Below, one piece after another: positions 8,901 to 17,278 of a DNA stretch of 52,184 bases (the stretch's first letter is position 1; every line of letters starts with the position of its first letter). Location of the stretch: positions 1-52,184 of IMG/VR virus record IMGVR_UViG_3300027749_000149; one strand, 5' to 3'. Position numbers and translations under genes: made by a program. The notes under the pieces were generated by a model. It saw only the letters and a list, made by a program, of their open reading frames with translations, searched no databases and had not been told where the DNA came from. The stretch comes from a virus.

Positions 8901-9603
8901 ATCCGACGGTCCCCAGCAGCTCATCGTAAGCATCGGTGTTCGAGAAGGTCTTCGTCCCCCGGACGGCACCAGCCTGCGCGTCGGCCAGCTCTCTCAGGGT
9001 CTGGCCGCGGGAAGCCATCCTCGGACCTACCAGCGGTCTTGCCAGAAGGTCTTGGTCTGTCAGCAGATTTGCTGTCTTGCCGTTGAAGTTCTTGCTAAAA
9101 GACTCAAGAGCGTTCTTAGCATAGCTATCACCAACAGTATTAGCTGCAATCTTAGCTCGGCTTGCAGCAACCTGCGCTGTTCTCGGGAGCCCGGCCTTGA
9201 GTGCCGTGAGGCCAGCCTTGCTCGCTCCGCCGCCGATCACGTTCAGCGGGTCAACCAGCACTCCTGCACCGAACTCAGCGAGGGGTCGCCCCCACCCTCC
9301 GAGAGCATTCGCGTCCGGTTGCAGGTCCCACGATTCGAGCATTTGGCCCGGCGTGGTGCCGCTGCCAAGCTCTTGTCCAGACACCACGTCCCGGAGCCAT
9401 GAAGCAGGCGTGTCGATGAGGTCGAGCAAGGCGCTGGCGCCCTGCATGGTTCGTCCCGTCACCATCCCGAGCAGGGACTCACGCTCCGCCTCGGTGAGCG
9501 GATCGCTTGCCATCCGCGGGTCCACCGGGAAGTATCCCCCGGACCCATACCCGATCTGAGGAGCTCGCCTGCTAACGGGTTGATCGAAGTAGCCAGCGGA
9601 CAT
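5935..9603 (-). CDS. Large virion-associated protein, 1222 aa
   Basis: This is a very long Ala/Gly-rich protein. The N-terminal quarter has LDLIDTPASWLRDVVSG and FGAGVLVDPLNVIGG, sequences I associate with large internal or ejected virion proteins of short-tailed phages. Further on it has WKAPLLAWPAKFTRDWLGG (about residue 690) and PFYAYTSRMSMNAAEM (about 905), which resemble the polyvalent-protein-associated LPD38 region. It has no visible lysozyme motif. The gene is the last of the late minus-strand unit, and GAGGTGAGGC precedes the ATG. A role in genome ejection or internal core formation is inferred, not shown. Confidence 0.65.
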   Translation of the reverse strand: MSAGYFDQPVSRRAPQIGYGSGGYFPVDPRMASDPLTEAERESLLGMVTGRTMQGASALLDLIDTPASWLRDVVSGQELGSGTTPGQMLESWDLQPDANALGGWGRPLAEFGAGVLVDPLNVIGGGASKAGLTALKAGLPRTAQVAASRAKIAANTVGDSYAKNALESFSKNFNGKTANLLTDQDLLARPLVGPRMASRGQTLRELADAQAGAVRGTKTFSNTDAYDELLGTVGSQKNLDGILDQPLRYDIGLKLPLSDQVLYGMNVPGGERLAAGMDLAGQSLRWSAPGRAANAMVSNDLSGAMDEKGQIIGLAVNDTKRQMGEEGRRLVNQTIAPLAKVINASKDPAALNRVLRRAIEGYADPGDAVILAANPEIGQFITNWHRPGGLKETMNKMRRTAGLASNEFTDNYGGDYFPRHTNDENFLDRIEELGLAPQPVGAKAHSAMTGDQLGRVSPMYTPGGTDFLNRLSRDKRIAGRARTANTDDEAAGYILQEIQGEVGRRFPTGRLPNGDPIPMYGLGDARRLADIMHQMDPSSIGKVDLFGASPLEDLSRYIVGNYQGVGVNNATFDILNGVAKKGGPAYIKGGNHDSVANVLTRNLGINSVDESGGAIGPLPPGMSRIAGGKQQMEDRLGRLANANGQVDLSAVSVDDDTIRRITRMKEYYAKPELHNALTKATDAITRMWKAPLLAWPAKFTRDWLGGVVMNIVELGSPGDVMRGYGATKSLMQGRLDELDDFLSRVPMYQNVPPADRIRRYQEDLAAYDMMGRGRSMDMAGATQDIAKGTHTIDQFLPGSSPDTTLAYQAYDAMGALAGGKGPLPTRNAAYSELFDPEGWKPGNFVKGLVDERNNTNAITRYGSRQGDITDKINRLAGYNGMLLQGFNPRVAAAKAKKLHIDYSSLTTFERDYLRRLAPFYAYTSRMSMNAAEMIGANPSGRYAQLTMRAPRDIMENGKDDEGYVPESIRNSYGMPSSGFGTPFGGAKEGVQPWITDVDIPGIDQINMFQPVFDSNGALDASGTLFKSAEDIIGKNANPLIKATWEMGTGVDTFTKRPIKDMDTAAGQIAEELLGIHPDSSYGQAIRAAKPILDASPFAPRVLQIMNRMIDEEKVPDIRDRAFQTGVNMFSGVKFQNVDDQTRRRDARKKIGELLEDDPLVRSFTQPFIPQEAIPFADPELVDLMSLDRQLSRELKAERDLQHGIVPTKRRRARNTQPTSYFE

Positions 9604-9611
9604 GCCTCACC

Positions 9612-11054
9612 TCACGCTCCAGCATCGGGCTTCTGTCTCGGGTCGTTCATGAACGGCATGCCGTAGAACCAGTCGTCGGGGACAAGCGGGTTGTTCGTCT
9701 CTTCGATGTCCTGCCCCGTGGCAATTCTCCACAGCCTGCTTGCCTGCGGGCTCCATGGAGTCACGCCAATCATCTTTGCCCACTTGGTGTATCCGGCCTT
9801 GCCGACGGTGAGCTTGTTCTTTGCCAAGAACGCATTGGTCCATTCACGGATGTGGTGATGGTCGTCCTCGGTCATGTCCGGCTTGTTCGTCAATCCGCGA
9901 ACCGTGTCCACTTCTCCAGTGACGATCGCGTCGTTGATTGCTTCGGGCGGCGCTGCGCCACCGGGGAATCCATTCTTGACGAGAGTCTTCCTGGCTTCCA
10001 TGCGTGCCGCCCCGGGTGGCAGCGAGTTCATGGCGGCCAGGTCCTGCTGCGTTCTGGCCATGGGGTTCTGGGCAGCCAACTGGGCCTGCTGGTTCCTTCC
10101 CATGGCTTCCATGGAGCGGGCTTCGTCCTCGCCTCTCTGGGTGTATGCGGCCATGTTTCCAAGCCCAAGCTGCGGGTGCATGGCGTGGTAGGAAAGCAAC
10201 ACGCGAATACGATCTTCGGGGGTCTTGGCGTTGGCCAAGTCGTCGTGGAAGGTAACGGCGGCCCGGCTTGTTCCAAGGCGGCTGGCCATGTTGTCCTGCT
10301 TCGCCCGAGTTTCGATGGCGTCCTGGGTGTTCATCGCCCTGTCCGTTCGGAACTGGTTCACCACGTTGTCGTTGACGAATCGCATGCGCTCGTTGTGGGA
10401 CTTCCCGGCGTTGGCCGGATCGTCATAGGCAGCTTCGAGGTCAGCACTGGTGAAGTCCGGGACGCCGTCGTTGTTGTTGTCGGCCCTGATCTCCTTCTTA
10501 AATCGCGTTGCCAGGGTACGAAGAGCATCCGTCCTCTTCCGGCTTTCCTGCTGAGCGATCATGGGGGCGCCGGGCTTGTATCGGGAACCACCACCGGGAA
10601 TCTCCTCGACGGTGTACTTGCCGTCCTTCGTGAGGCGGTCGTGCCGCTGTCGGACGGCGGCTAAGTCGGCTGCGAGCTGCGCCGAGTCTGGCTCGTAGGC
10701 GGTTGGGTCGATGCCGAAAGCGGCTGCCATTCCCTTCACGCCGAGACCCTGGCCGGAGGCCAGAGCATGTTCGCTCGGTGCCCTCGGGACATAGCCTCCC
10801 GCCCCGTCGTTGACTCTTTGATCCCAGGCGTTCATGCCAGTGCGGGGCAGCCGGGGAACCCCCGGAGTGAACGGGGTGTAGTCCACAGCCTTGCGCTGGT
10901 CAGGGGTAAGCTCCGTCAGCGGGACCCCCTCTGCCACACCACGGCGCCCGGAGAGGACGCTGCCGGGTTGCGGACCCTCAGACGGCAGAAACTTCCTCCC
11001 CTGGCGAGCTCGCTCCTGGTTCTGGAGCATCTTGATTCGCTCTTGTTCGGTCAT
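9612..11054 (-). CDS. Unrecognised virion-region protein, 480 aa
   Basis: I do not recognise a family. The product starts MTEQERIKMLQNQERARQGR and is rich in Ala, Gln, Asn and Arg. Its predicted-helical middle includes an ADNNNDGVPDFTSADL segment that looks like a calcium-binding DxNxDG loop (near residues 195-210). It ends with WSPQASRLWRIATGQDI and DDWFYGMPFM. It lies between the 1314-aa and 1222-aa proteins with gaps of one and eight bases, so all three probably function together as internal or ejected virion proteins. Confidence 0.7.
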   Translation of the reverse strand: MTEQERIKMLQNQERARQGRKFLPSEGPQPGSVLSGRRGVAEGVPLTELTPDQRKAVDYTPFTPGVPRLPRTGMNAWDQRVNDGAGGYVPRAPSEHALASGQGLGVKGMAAAFGIDPTAYEPDSAQLAADLAAVRQRHDRLTKDGKYTVEEIPGGGSRYKPGAPMIAQQESRKRTDALRTLATRFKKEIRADNNNDGVPDFTSADLEAAYDDPANAGKSHNERMRFVNDNVVNQFRTDRAMNTQDAIETRAKQDNMASRLGTSRAAVTFHDDLANAKTPEDRIRVLLSYHAMHPQLGLGNMAAYTQRGEDEARSMEAMGRNQQAQLAAQNPMARTQQDLAAMNSLPPGAARMEARKTLVKNGFPGGAAPPEAINDAIVTGEVDTVRGLTNKPDMTEDDHHHIREWTNAFLAKNKLTVGKAGYTKWAKMIGVTPWSPQASRLWRIATGQDIEETNNPLVPDDWFYGMPFMNDPRQKPDAGA

Positions 11055-11055
11055 G

Positions 11056-14000
11056 TCAGTATGGCCTCGTCAACGTGGATGGGGTCGCCTGATTGTATCT
11101 GGTCCTCAGGAAGCGGATTCGTTCCTCGGGGGTCAGTGCGTGGAACGGTTTGCGCGACTGCATCTCTCTGGCAGTCATCGGGCCCATGCTGCCTGCCTCG
11201 CTTGCATCCTGATCACCTCCGCGTTTTCCTCCCGGCGCTGGGAAGAACGGATCGACATTGGTGTTGTTGATCCCCTGGCGAAGGGCATTGATGATCGCGC
11301 CTCCGCCAACGGCTGCCCCGGCAACGGCCGCCGTCTTCCAGGGGAACTTCCACTGACGCTTGGGCTTGCCAGCGGTGTCGGGCTTTGGCTGGTCCACGGC
11401 AGTCGCTGCGTCGGCATCAGCAGTCACATCCACATCGGGTGACGCGGCAGTGTCTCCTTCAGGGACCGATTTGGCATTCGGGTCTGGCGATGCCGCTTCG
11501 GCCTCTACAGGAACCTCAGCCTCACCCGGCTTGGGGCCTGCATCGGCACCCGTTTCTTTGGAGTCGGGGACGAACTCGGCATCGAGCTCGTCTTCCGGGG
11601 CGCCGTACATCGGGTCATCAAACTCGCTGGCCTTTTCCACTGGGGCAGCGTCTTCGCTGTCCGTCACGACCGGATCGGGGCGAGGCTCGTCCTGCGTCAT
11701 CTGCGCGTCGAAGTCTCCCCGGGCTGTGTCGATGTCTTTCACAGCGTCCGCGTAAGCCTTCTCGACAGCCTTGACTGCCGCTCCTTGCGTTGCGTCCCAC
11801 GACTTGTCGTTCGGGTCTCGATTCTTGTTCGACCAGTCAATCCATGCCTTTGCTCTGTCCAAATCCTCTTCGGTCACCATATCGCCCGAAAGAATGTCAA
11901 GGTGCTCATCGCTCGTGCCGTGCGGAAAGTTCTGCCTGAAGAGTTCTTCGCTGGTTAGCTTGGGGGCCGGGGCTTCGGGGTTGTCCTCATCGTTATTCAT
12001 GCCCCGCTCGAAGACCGCTTCGCGTTCCTCGGGGGTTAGCACGCGGGCTTCGGGGGCCGGAGAGGCGTCCGCCGGGTCAGCGGGAGCCTGCTTCTCCGAC
12101 ATGGACCCCAGGCCTGCGGTGTCATCCGCGGGGGCTGGGCCCACCTCCCTGGGCTCAGAGCCTTTCTTCGGAGCTGGCGTCTTCTTGGCGCCACGGGACG
12201 CTTCGAGCTTCTCGTTGATGTCGTCCAGCTTCCTCTGCATCGCCGGGTCGTCGGAGCCATTGACCAGCGTGGCCATGTACTCCTGAAGTGCGGCTGATTC
12301 CTTGGCGGTCCGCTTCGACTTTGAGGCCACCTTGGACATGGCGATGTGCGGGTCCGGGCCTAGCTTCTGTGGACGGGGTTTTGGGGTCTCCTTGGCAGCC
12401 ACCTTCTCCTGAAGCTCCGCCATGCGGCCTTTGCCAGCCGGGGCCGGGGCCTGCGAGCCAGACTGCTTCTCATACGCCTTGATCGCACCATCAAGACGCA
12501 AAAGTTCCTTGGACGCTGCCTTGGAGGAAGCAGTGCCGGAGTTCGTGGCGATCTCTCGCCTCATGCGATTGGCTTCGGCCTTGGCTGCCGCGAGTGCTTC
12601 GGGAGAAACCTGGCCAGAGCCGAGAGTGGCGATGTGATCCGATGCCGGTTGTGCCTTGGCGAACAGGCGGGACTTGGTGCTCCAGATTTGAGTGGGAGCT
12701 GGCATCCACTCTCCGCTCGCCATTTTGTTGAAGTTGTTGGGAACGCCTTCTGGAGCTAACGGGTTCTGCCCAAACTCGCGCATGTACATCGCGCGGATGG
12801 CTTCGTACTTGTCGTCCAGCGTCCCGGGCTCGATACCCTTTTCCGCAAGGGTGGCGGAGTCCTGGGTGAACTGCTGGTTCGGGCTGTCCACGATCGGCCG
12901 GTCCACGTTCCCCGTCTCGGCCCGTCGCTTCCTTGAGGCCTCTAACTGCCTGGCGTCCTGCGCAGCGAGTTCCTCGGACAGCCGCGCTTTATTGACGACG
13001 GGCTTCTTGGGGGCAGGTTCGTTTCGGTTGAAGTTCACCGGGTCACCTGCCAGCGTCTCAGGAAGAGAGCCGTCGTCGATCGGGACTTCGTCTTCTCCGA
13101 AGCCTACTTCCTCAGTTTCGTCACCAGTCCCCCTTGTTGCCTTCCTGGCTTGAGCATCTTCCATGAATTGCTCACGACGACCGGGCGTGAAGAAGTGGTC
13201 GTCCATCAGCTCTTGGCCGGACATTCTTCGGATGTCGGACACCTCGTCCATGAAGCCTGGGCTGGCTTGGCTGAACATGCTTTCGAGCAGGTTCCTGGAT
13301 TGCTCTTGAGGCGTCCTCCCGTTGATGCCGGAGCCCTCCTCCATGGGAGAGTTGGCAGTGGCGCCCTCAGCCTGCATGCGTTCCCACAGTCGCTCCAGTG
13401 CGTTTCGCCGGAGGTTGTCGCTCTCGCTGTAGAGGAAGTCGTGAAGGTTCTTGTCGAACTGTTCCTGCGGCGTCCTGTCCTGGGCCAGCATCGCGGGGAG
13501 CTCACGGTCAGACCGGGCCATGACCCTCGGCGGGATCGGTTCCCTGTCGGTCTCCCCTGCATCAAAGTCGGCCTTCTGCTGCTCGTACTTCCTAATCGCT
13601 TCGATCTGGCTAAAGGTCTTTGGGTCCACGAGATGGCGTGCATCTTTGTAGGGAACTTCATCCATGACGCGAACGGGCGTCGGTCGTGACGTGTCTGACA
13701 AGGCAGGAAGATCGGCGGGCGACTCCGGGAACGAAATGGAGTTCTCTCGGAGGATCGTCTGCATTTGGGGAATCGACATGCCCTGGGCTTGCTTGGTCAG
13801 GAACCTCCCCATGTCGCTGTTCGGGCTGACCGCATTCATCTTGCCGCCGGGCATGGTCTTGCCGGTCATGAGCTGCTGAGCGGTGAGCCTCTCCAGCTCC
13901 TGCCGGTATGCGCGAGCGTCCTGAGGCAGCCGCTCCGGGATGTCCACAACGGTGGTGTTGAAATACTTGTCAAGCGGCTTGTTGACCTGCGAGCCGGGCT

Positions 14001-15000
14001 CGGAGTGAAAGGCAGACTTGCCCTCCCGGTCTGTCTTGATGAGCTCGTCGTCCACGGCTCCAGCCGGGGCCGGGTACCGCGGCGGAGGGATCACGACACC
14101 GGGGTCCTGGGGGGCCCACTCGTCTGCCCCTGTTCCTCCAAGCGTCCGCTCTCTGAAGCTCTCGCCTGACGGCTCTTCGTCCGAAACTCGGTAGGCTTCT
14201 TCTCCCCCGCGTCCAGGCATTCGCTCTGTCCTGGGCGTGCTGTCGCCGCTGTTGACGCGATCAACCTCCGCCATTCGCTCGGGGTTCCACTCGCCGTCAT
14301 GGAGAACCTTGACGAGGTCGTCGGCCATCGAGGACCAGCCAACAGCCACTCGGCCACCGGCGCCGGTTGGCGAGGTCCGCTCGTTGGGGAACTCGTTGGC
14401 GATCGCCCGGTAGACATGATCCTTGCCCTCATCCGGGAGACGATCGAACTCGTCCTTGATGCGAACCGCGAACATCGGGTCTTCGTGAAACAGCGATTCC
14501 AAGAGAGCGTGAGCGCGGCCCCCGTCGCTGACGCCACGCTCCCTTGCGCGGATCGTCCGCTGCCCGGTCTTCGGGTCATACTGCAACCCGGTTTTGGTGG
14601 ACCGAGAAGTGCTCTTCTGGTGAAGGATGATGTCCATGAGCTGCTGAATGGCGGTCTTCTGCGCCCAGCCCATGCCACCGTCTTCGGTCGGAACATTCCG
14701 CAGCGCGCTAGTCCCGTGACCAAGATTAGCGTCTACGCGAGTCTCCCCTGGGTCTACAAATCGAATCCGCGAAACGCTGTCGCCGGGCTGTTGGTAGCTG
14801 ATCGGCGGGATGCCAAGCTCCGCTCGCATGGCGTTGATGTCCGCCTCGACCTCGGAGATGCGTGCGGGGTCTATGCCAGGAGAAAGTATGGGCGGCTCCA
14901 CCGGAAGCCTGGGTGCGGCCTTTCCCCGGATGGGGCGGTCGCCCTTGCTCACGCGCTGACCGGCATCAAGAGCCTTGGATACGTTCTTAGGAGTAGCCAT
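11056..15000 (-). CDS. Giant low-complexity virion-region protein, 1314 aa
   Basis: No catalytic family is recognised. The protein is rich in Pro, Ala, Glu and Asp, with long disordered-looking stretches and many charged helical blocks. Near the C-terminus (about residue 1235-1260) KTAAVAGAAVGGGAIINAL forms a probable single membrane segment or glycine-zipper helix. This suits a protein that contacts or crosses the host envelope during DNA ejection, but that is inference. The ATG overlaps the upstream stop as TGATG. It is the first of three large consecutive proteins at the end of the late unit. Confidence 0.7.
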   Translation of the reverse strand: MATPKNVSKALDAGQRVSKGDRPIRGKAAPRLPVEPPILSPGIDPARISEVEADINAMRAELGIPPISYQQPGDSVSRIRFVDPGETRVDANLGHGTSALRNVPTEDGGMGWAQKTAIQQLMDIILHQKSTSRSTKTGLQYDPKTGQRTIRARERGVSDGGRAHALLESLFHEDPMFAVRIKDEFDRLPDEGKDHVYRAIANEFPNERTSPTGAGGRVAVGWSSMADDLVKVLHDGEWNPERMAEVDRVNSGDSTPRTERMPGRGGEEAYRVSDEEPSGESFRERTLGGTGADEWAPQDPGVVIPPPRYPAPAGAVDDELIKTDREGKSAFHSEPGSQVNKPLDKYFNTTVVDIPERLPQDARAYRQELERLTAQQLMTGKTMPGGKMNAVSPNSDMGRFLTKQAQGMSIPQMQTILRENSISFPESPADLPALSDTSRPTPVRVMDEVPYKDARHLVDPKTFSQIEAIRKYEQQKADFDAGETDREPIPPRVMARSDRELPAMLAQDRTPQEQFDKNLHDFLYSESDNLRRNALERLWERMQAEGATANSPMEEGSGINGRTPQEQSRNLLESMFSQASPGFMDEVSDIRRMSGQELMDDHFFTPGRREQFMEDAQARKATRGTGDETEEVGFGEDEVPIDDGSLPETLAGDPVNFNRNEPAPKKPVVNKARLSEELAAQDARQLEASRKRRAETGNVDRPIVDSPNQQFTQDSATLAEKGIEPGTLDDKYEAIRAMYMREFGQNPLAPEGVPNNFNKMASGEWMPAPTQIWSTKSRLFAKAQPASDHIATLGSGQVSPEALAAAKAEANRMRREIATNSGTASSKAASKELLRLDGAIKAYEKQSGSQAPAPAGKGRMAELQEKVAAKETPKPRPQKLGPDPHIAMSKVASKSKRTAKESAALQEYMATLVNGSDDPAMQRKLDDINEKLEASRGAKKTPAPKKGSEPREVGPAPADDTAGLGSMSEKQAPADPADASPAPEARVLTPEEREAVFERGMNNDEDNPEAPAPKLTSEELFRQNFPHGTSDEHLDILSGDMVTEEDLDRAKAWIDWSNKNRDPNDKSWDATQGAAVKAVEKAYADAVKDIDTARGDFDAQMTQDEPRPDPVVTDSEDAAPVEKASEFDDPMYGAPEDELDAEFVPDSKETGADAGPKPGEAEVPVEAEAASPDPNAKSVPEGDTAASPDVDVTADADAATAVDQPKPDTAGKPKRQWKFPWKTAAVAGAAVGGGAIINALRQGINNTNVDPFFPAPGGKRGGDQDASEAGSMGPMTAREMQSRKPFHALTPEERIRFLRTRYNQATPSTLTRPY

Positions 15001-15302
15001 CAGGATTCCTTCTTGCCTTTGCCCTTGCCGTACTTCGTGAACTTCAAGCCCGCTGGCATGTCGTCCTTCGTGACCTTTGGAGACTTGCCGCCGCCCTGCT
15101 CCGCGGCGAGGTCCACGAGATCGTCGTTCTCTTTCGACTCCTCTTCGGCGTTGTCCTCCTCCTCCGGCTCATCTTTCTCCTCGGCCTCTTTCTTTTTCCT
15201 GGCGCCGTGCGTCATGGCTGCTGAAGCCGCGTGGCGAAGAGCCAGCCGGAGCTGCCTGGGCGTCATCTCGTCTGGATCGAGTCCAATGAAGTGGTGTGCC
15301 AT
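15000..15302 (-). CDS. Small acidic/lysine-rich protein, 100 aa
   Basis: The product begins MAHHFIGLDPDEMTPRQLRL. It has a long charged middle (KKKEAEEKDEPEEEDNAEEE) and ends in a basic GKGKGKKES tail. The ATG at 15302 lies four bases after the upstream stop. A longer frame to 15365 would overlap the upstream gene. I cannot assign a function; the neighbours suggest a virion or assembly accessory protein. Confidence 0.7.
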   Translation of the reverse strand: MAHHFIGLDPDEMTPRQLRLALRHAASAAMTHGARKKKEAEEKDEPEEEDNAEEESKENDDLVDLAAEQGGGKSPKVTKDDMPAGLKFTKYGKGKGKKES

Positions 15303-15306
15303 CGTG

Positions 15307-15828
15307 TCATTCCGTCCTGGAAAGGAGTGCGAGCCGGAGTTGCTGCCAGGCCTGCTGCTGGGCAAGGTTCATGTTCATGTTGCCGGACATCCGGGCCATC
15401 TGCTTCTGGAAGTTGGCCTGATTCATCCCAGTCTGGAGACCGTAGTTGCTGTTGAGTCGGCCTTGGACCCTCTGTTCGTATTCGCCTTGCTGATCGGCGT
15501 TGAACATCTGGTCTTCTGCCCTGATGCCAGCCGCTTGCTGAGCGCCCTCGCCAACACCGCTGGCCTGCTGCTGAGCTGCCTGCATCTGCTGCTGAGCTCC
15601 GGCAGAGAACCCCTGCGGAGCGACCATCCCGGGACGGACGGCACCCTTCCGGTACCCGGCGGCAGTGGCGTTGTTGGCCGCTGCTTCCGTGACGGAGTCG
15701 GCAATCTTCCTGGGAGGTGCAAGTCCGGCGAGCGCAGATACCTGGTACGGCTTCTGTGCTGCCTTGGGAGGCGTCATTCGCGGGTCGGATGAGATCACGA
15801 GAGCAGACCGATCAATCCGGTCCTCCAT
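15307..15828 (-). CDS. Gln/Ala-rich protein, 173 aa
   Basis: The product begins MEDRIDRSALVISSDPRMTP. The second half is very rich in Gln, Ala, Met and Asn (for example QQQMQAAQQQASGVGEG and MSGNMNMNLAQQQAWQQL), which suggests long helices or a disordered assembly region. It overlaps the upstream gene by 34 bases. It is the middle one of three similar-composition small genes before the giant proteins. The role is unknown, probably virion-related. Confidence 0.7.
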   Translation of the reverse strand: MEDRIDRSALVISSDPRMTPPKAAQKPYQVSALAGLAPPRKIADSVTEAAANNATAAGYRKGAVRPGMVAPQGFSAGAQQQMQAAQQQASGVGEGAQQAAGIRAEDQMFNADQQGEYEQRVQGRLNSNYGLQTGMNQANFQKQMARMSGNMNMNLAQQQAWQQLRLALLSRTE

Positions 15829-16247
15829 TGGTTTTGCATCTCCATCCTCTGACGCGCGACCTCTTGGGCCATCCCCAACTGACTCACCTGCTGGCTCACC
15901 GCTTGCTGGTATCGCTGCATCCGCTGGGCTCGCCCTTGCTGCGTGAGCTGCTCTTTCTGGGACTGAAGCTGGCCTTGAAGCTGTGCGTTCTGGGTTGCGG
16001 CGCCGCGAGCCACGTTCGCATTGCCCTGCATCATCTGGCCTTTGGCGAAGTCCTGGACGGCTTGGTTGCCGGTCGCAGTCCCCGTGTTCGGCTTGACCTG
16101 GGTGTCGTGCTGATACCCCTGAAGAACGGCGCCCGTGTTGATGCCCTGGCCATTGGCATTCATCTGCGCCTGGTAGCCCTGCGGAGAAGGCATCCGCGGG
16201 CTGGGCATCTTGGGGAGCTTTTGGTTGATCATCGGTTGGTTGATCAT
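15795..16247 (-). CDS. Gln/Met-rich protein, 150 aa
   Basis: From the ATG at 16247 it reads MINQPMINQKLPKMPSPRMP, then a Gln-rich helical C-terminal half (QLQGQLQSQKEQLTQQGR). A longer frame to 16289 overlaps the upstream gene more and is less likely. The repeat of MINQ at the start mirrors a short direct repeat in the DNA. It has the same unusual composition as its two neighbours, so they may be diverged copies or parts of one assembly. No function is recognised. Confidence 0.65.
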   Translation of the reverse strand: MINQPMINQKLPKMPSPRMPSPQGYQAQMNANGQGINTGAVLQGYQHDTQVKPNTGTATGNQAVQDFAKGQMMQGNANVARGAATQNAQLQGQLQSQKEQLTQQGRAQRMQRYQQAVSQQVSQLGMAQEVARQRMEMQNQWRTGLIGLLS

Positions 16248-16251
16248 CGGG

Positions 16252-16824
16252 TTACCCGAGGAGTGAGCTGCGGAGAGGGTCGAACGCATCGACCGGCTTC
16301 CCGTTGACGATTGTCTGTCCGCCGAGACCAGCCGCCCGCATGAGGGCTGCGTTCTTTGCTTGCTTGGCCTGGAGGTTTTGCTGGTTCATGGCCATGCTGG
16401 CTTGATTCCCGGCCATCTCTGACTGGTACTTCATGTTTGCCAGATACTCCTCGTGGGCCATCTGATCCGAGTCGCGCGCCTGGTCAACGCGGCTGTCCAT
16501 TTCTTTGGCGATGGCGTCGTTCGTCTGCTGGAGCGATGACGCCTGGTTGTTGAAGTGCTCCCGGGCGGCTGGGTGCATGTAGTCCATGTAGTCCATCTGC
16601 GTCGGATCAGGCATTTGATGCGGCATCTGATGAACTCCGGGCTGCTGCTGCGGCGGGGGCGTGTGATTGCCGAATAGGCCTGGAGGAGCGACCTTCATCG
16701 GGCGGGCTGGGGCTGGCTTGCTCGGCTTTCGGGTCGGCTTGGCTGGCGGCCCGCCTGGCGCAAAGCCTGGCATCCGCATCAGGTCGGAAACGTCATCTCC
16801 GAATATCGGGAAGTTTTCGCTCAT
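16252..16824 (-). CDS. Met/Gln-rich protein behind a phage-type promoter, 190 aa
   Basis: The product starts MSENFPIFGDDVSDLMRMPG, has a Pro/Lys/Arg-rich linker, a short MDYMDYM repeat and then a helical Gln/Met-rich region (SMAMNQQNLQAKQAKNAALM). It ends with GGQTIVNGKPVDAFDPLRSS. AGGAGG lies eight bases before the ATG, in the leader of a putative phage promoter at 16839-16861. It is thus the first gene of the unit that runs to 5935. No family is recognised. Confidence 0.7.
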   Translation of the reverse strand: MSENFPIFGDDVSDLMRMPGFAPGGPPAKPTRKPSKPAPARPMKVAPPGLFGNHTPPPQQQPGVHQMPHQMPDPTQMDYMDYMHPAAREHFNNQASSLQQTNDAIAKEMDSRVDQARDSDQMAHEEYLANMKYQSEMAGNQASMAMNQQNLQAKQAKNAALMRAAGLGGQTIVNGKPVDAFDPLRSSLLG

Positions 16825-16838
16825 GGTTGCTCCTGCCT

Positions 16839-16861
16839 CCTATTTATGTCGCCATGACGCC
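16839..16861 (-). promoter_or_regulatory. Putative phage RNA-polymerase promoter, copy 1
   Basis: On the minus strand this 23-base block contains GTCATGGCGACATAAATAGG. Twenty-three bases are identical to copy 2 at 29129-29155, and GTGGCGACATAAATA is shared by copy 3 with one change. It ends in ATAGG, like the initiation end of T7-type promoters, and lies 15 bases before the 190-aa gene. It also carries the TAA stop of the upstream gene. Confidence 0.65.
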
Positions 16862-17278
16862 GCTTTGTCCCTCGGCGTTCTTGCATGCCATCAAGATCAT
16901 GGACTTGGCCCACGTCCGATTGAAAGCTAGGTTTGCGAACACGCCTCTTTTTCTAGCTTCTTCCTCTATCCAATTGATCACAGTTTCGATGTTGTCTCGA
17001 ACCCATTGTGATCCAAGCTGATCCATTTTGGCGGCGTGGGCATTGCACTCGCAGTCCCCCTTGGGAACGATCCTGAGCCACGCGAACATCTTCTTTAGCT
17101 CTGTTCCCGGACCTGCTGGCAGAGTCGCTTCTTCTCGCTTGCGTGGGTATGCGTAGTGAGTCTCATCGACCGTGATCATTTCTCCGTCTCTGGAGACGAT
17201 GCACATCTCTACTTCGTCCCAGGTGTAGCCGCGCTCGGTGAGCCTGGCCTCAAACTGAGAGACTGGTCCTGTGATCAC
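16844..17278 (-). CDS. Conserved-type phage protein with DCECN motif, 144 aa
   Basis: The GTG at 17278 is chosen because it overlaps the upstream stop as GTGA and has an AGGTG site upstream; the open frame reaches 17329. The product begins MITGPVSQFEARLTERGY. Its second half (GDCECNAHAAKMDQLG, then ETVINWIEEEARKRGV and KSMILMACKNA) resembles a pattern I remember from Planctomycete genomes and their phages, with Cys-x-Cys, KMD and a WxxEEAxxRG helix. The function is unknown. Its stop codon lies within the putative promoter of the next unit. Confidence 0.75.
   Translation of the reverse strand: MITGPVSQFEARLTERGYTWDEVEMCIVSRDGEMITVDETHYAYPRKREEATLPAGPGTELKKMFAWLRIVPKGDCECNAHAAKMDQLGSQWVRDNIETVINWIEEEARKRGVFANLAFNRTWAKSMILMACKNAEGQSGVMAT

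Noticed and set aside
8269-9402. Long plus-strand open frames opposite the large late genes (for example 8269-9402, 14299-15792, 30456-31940, 32426-33976)
   Set aside because: They are antisense shadows created by high GC in well-supported minus-strand genes; their translations lack recognisable motifs.
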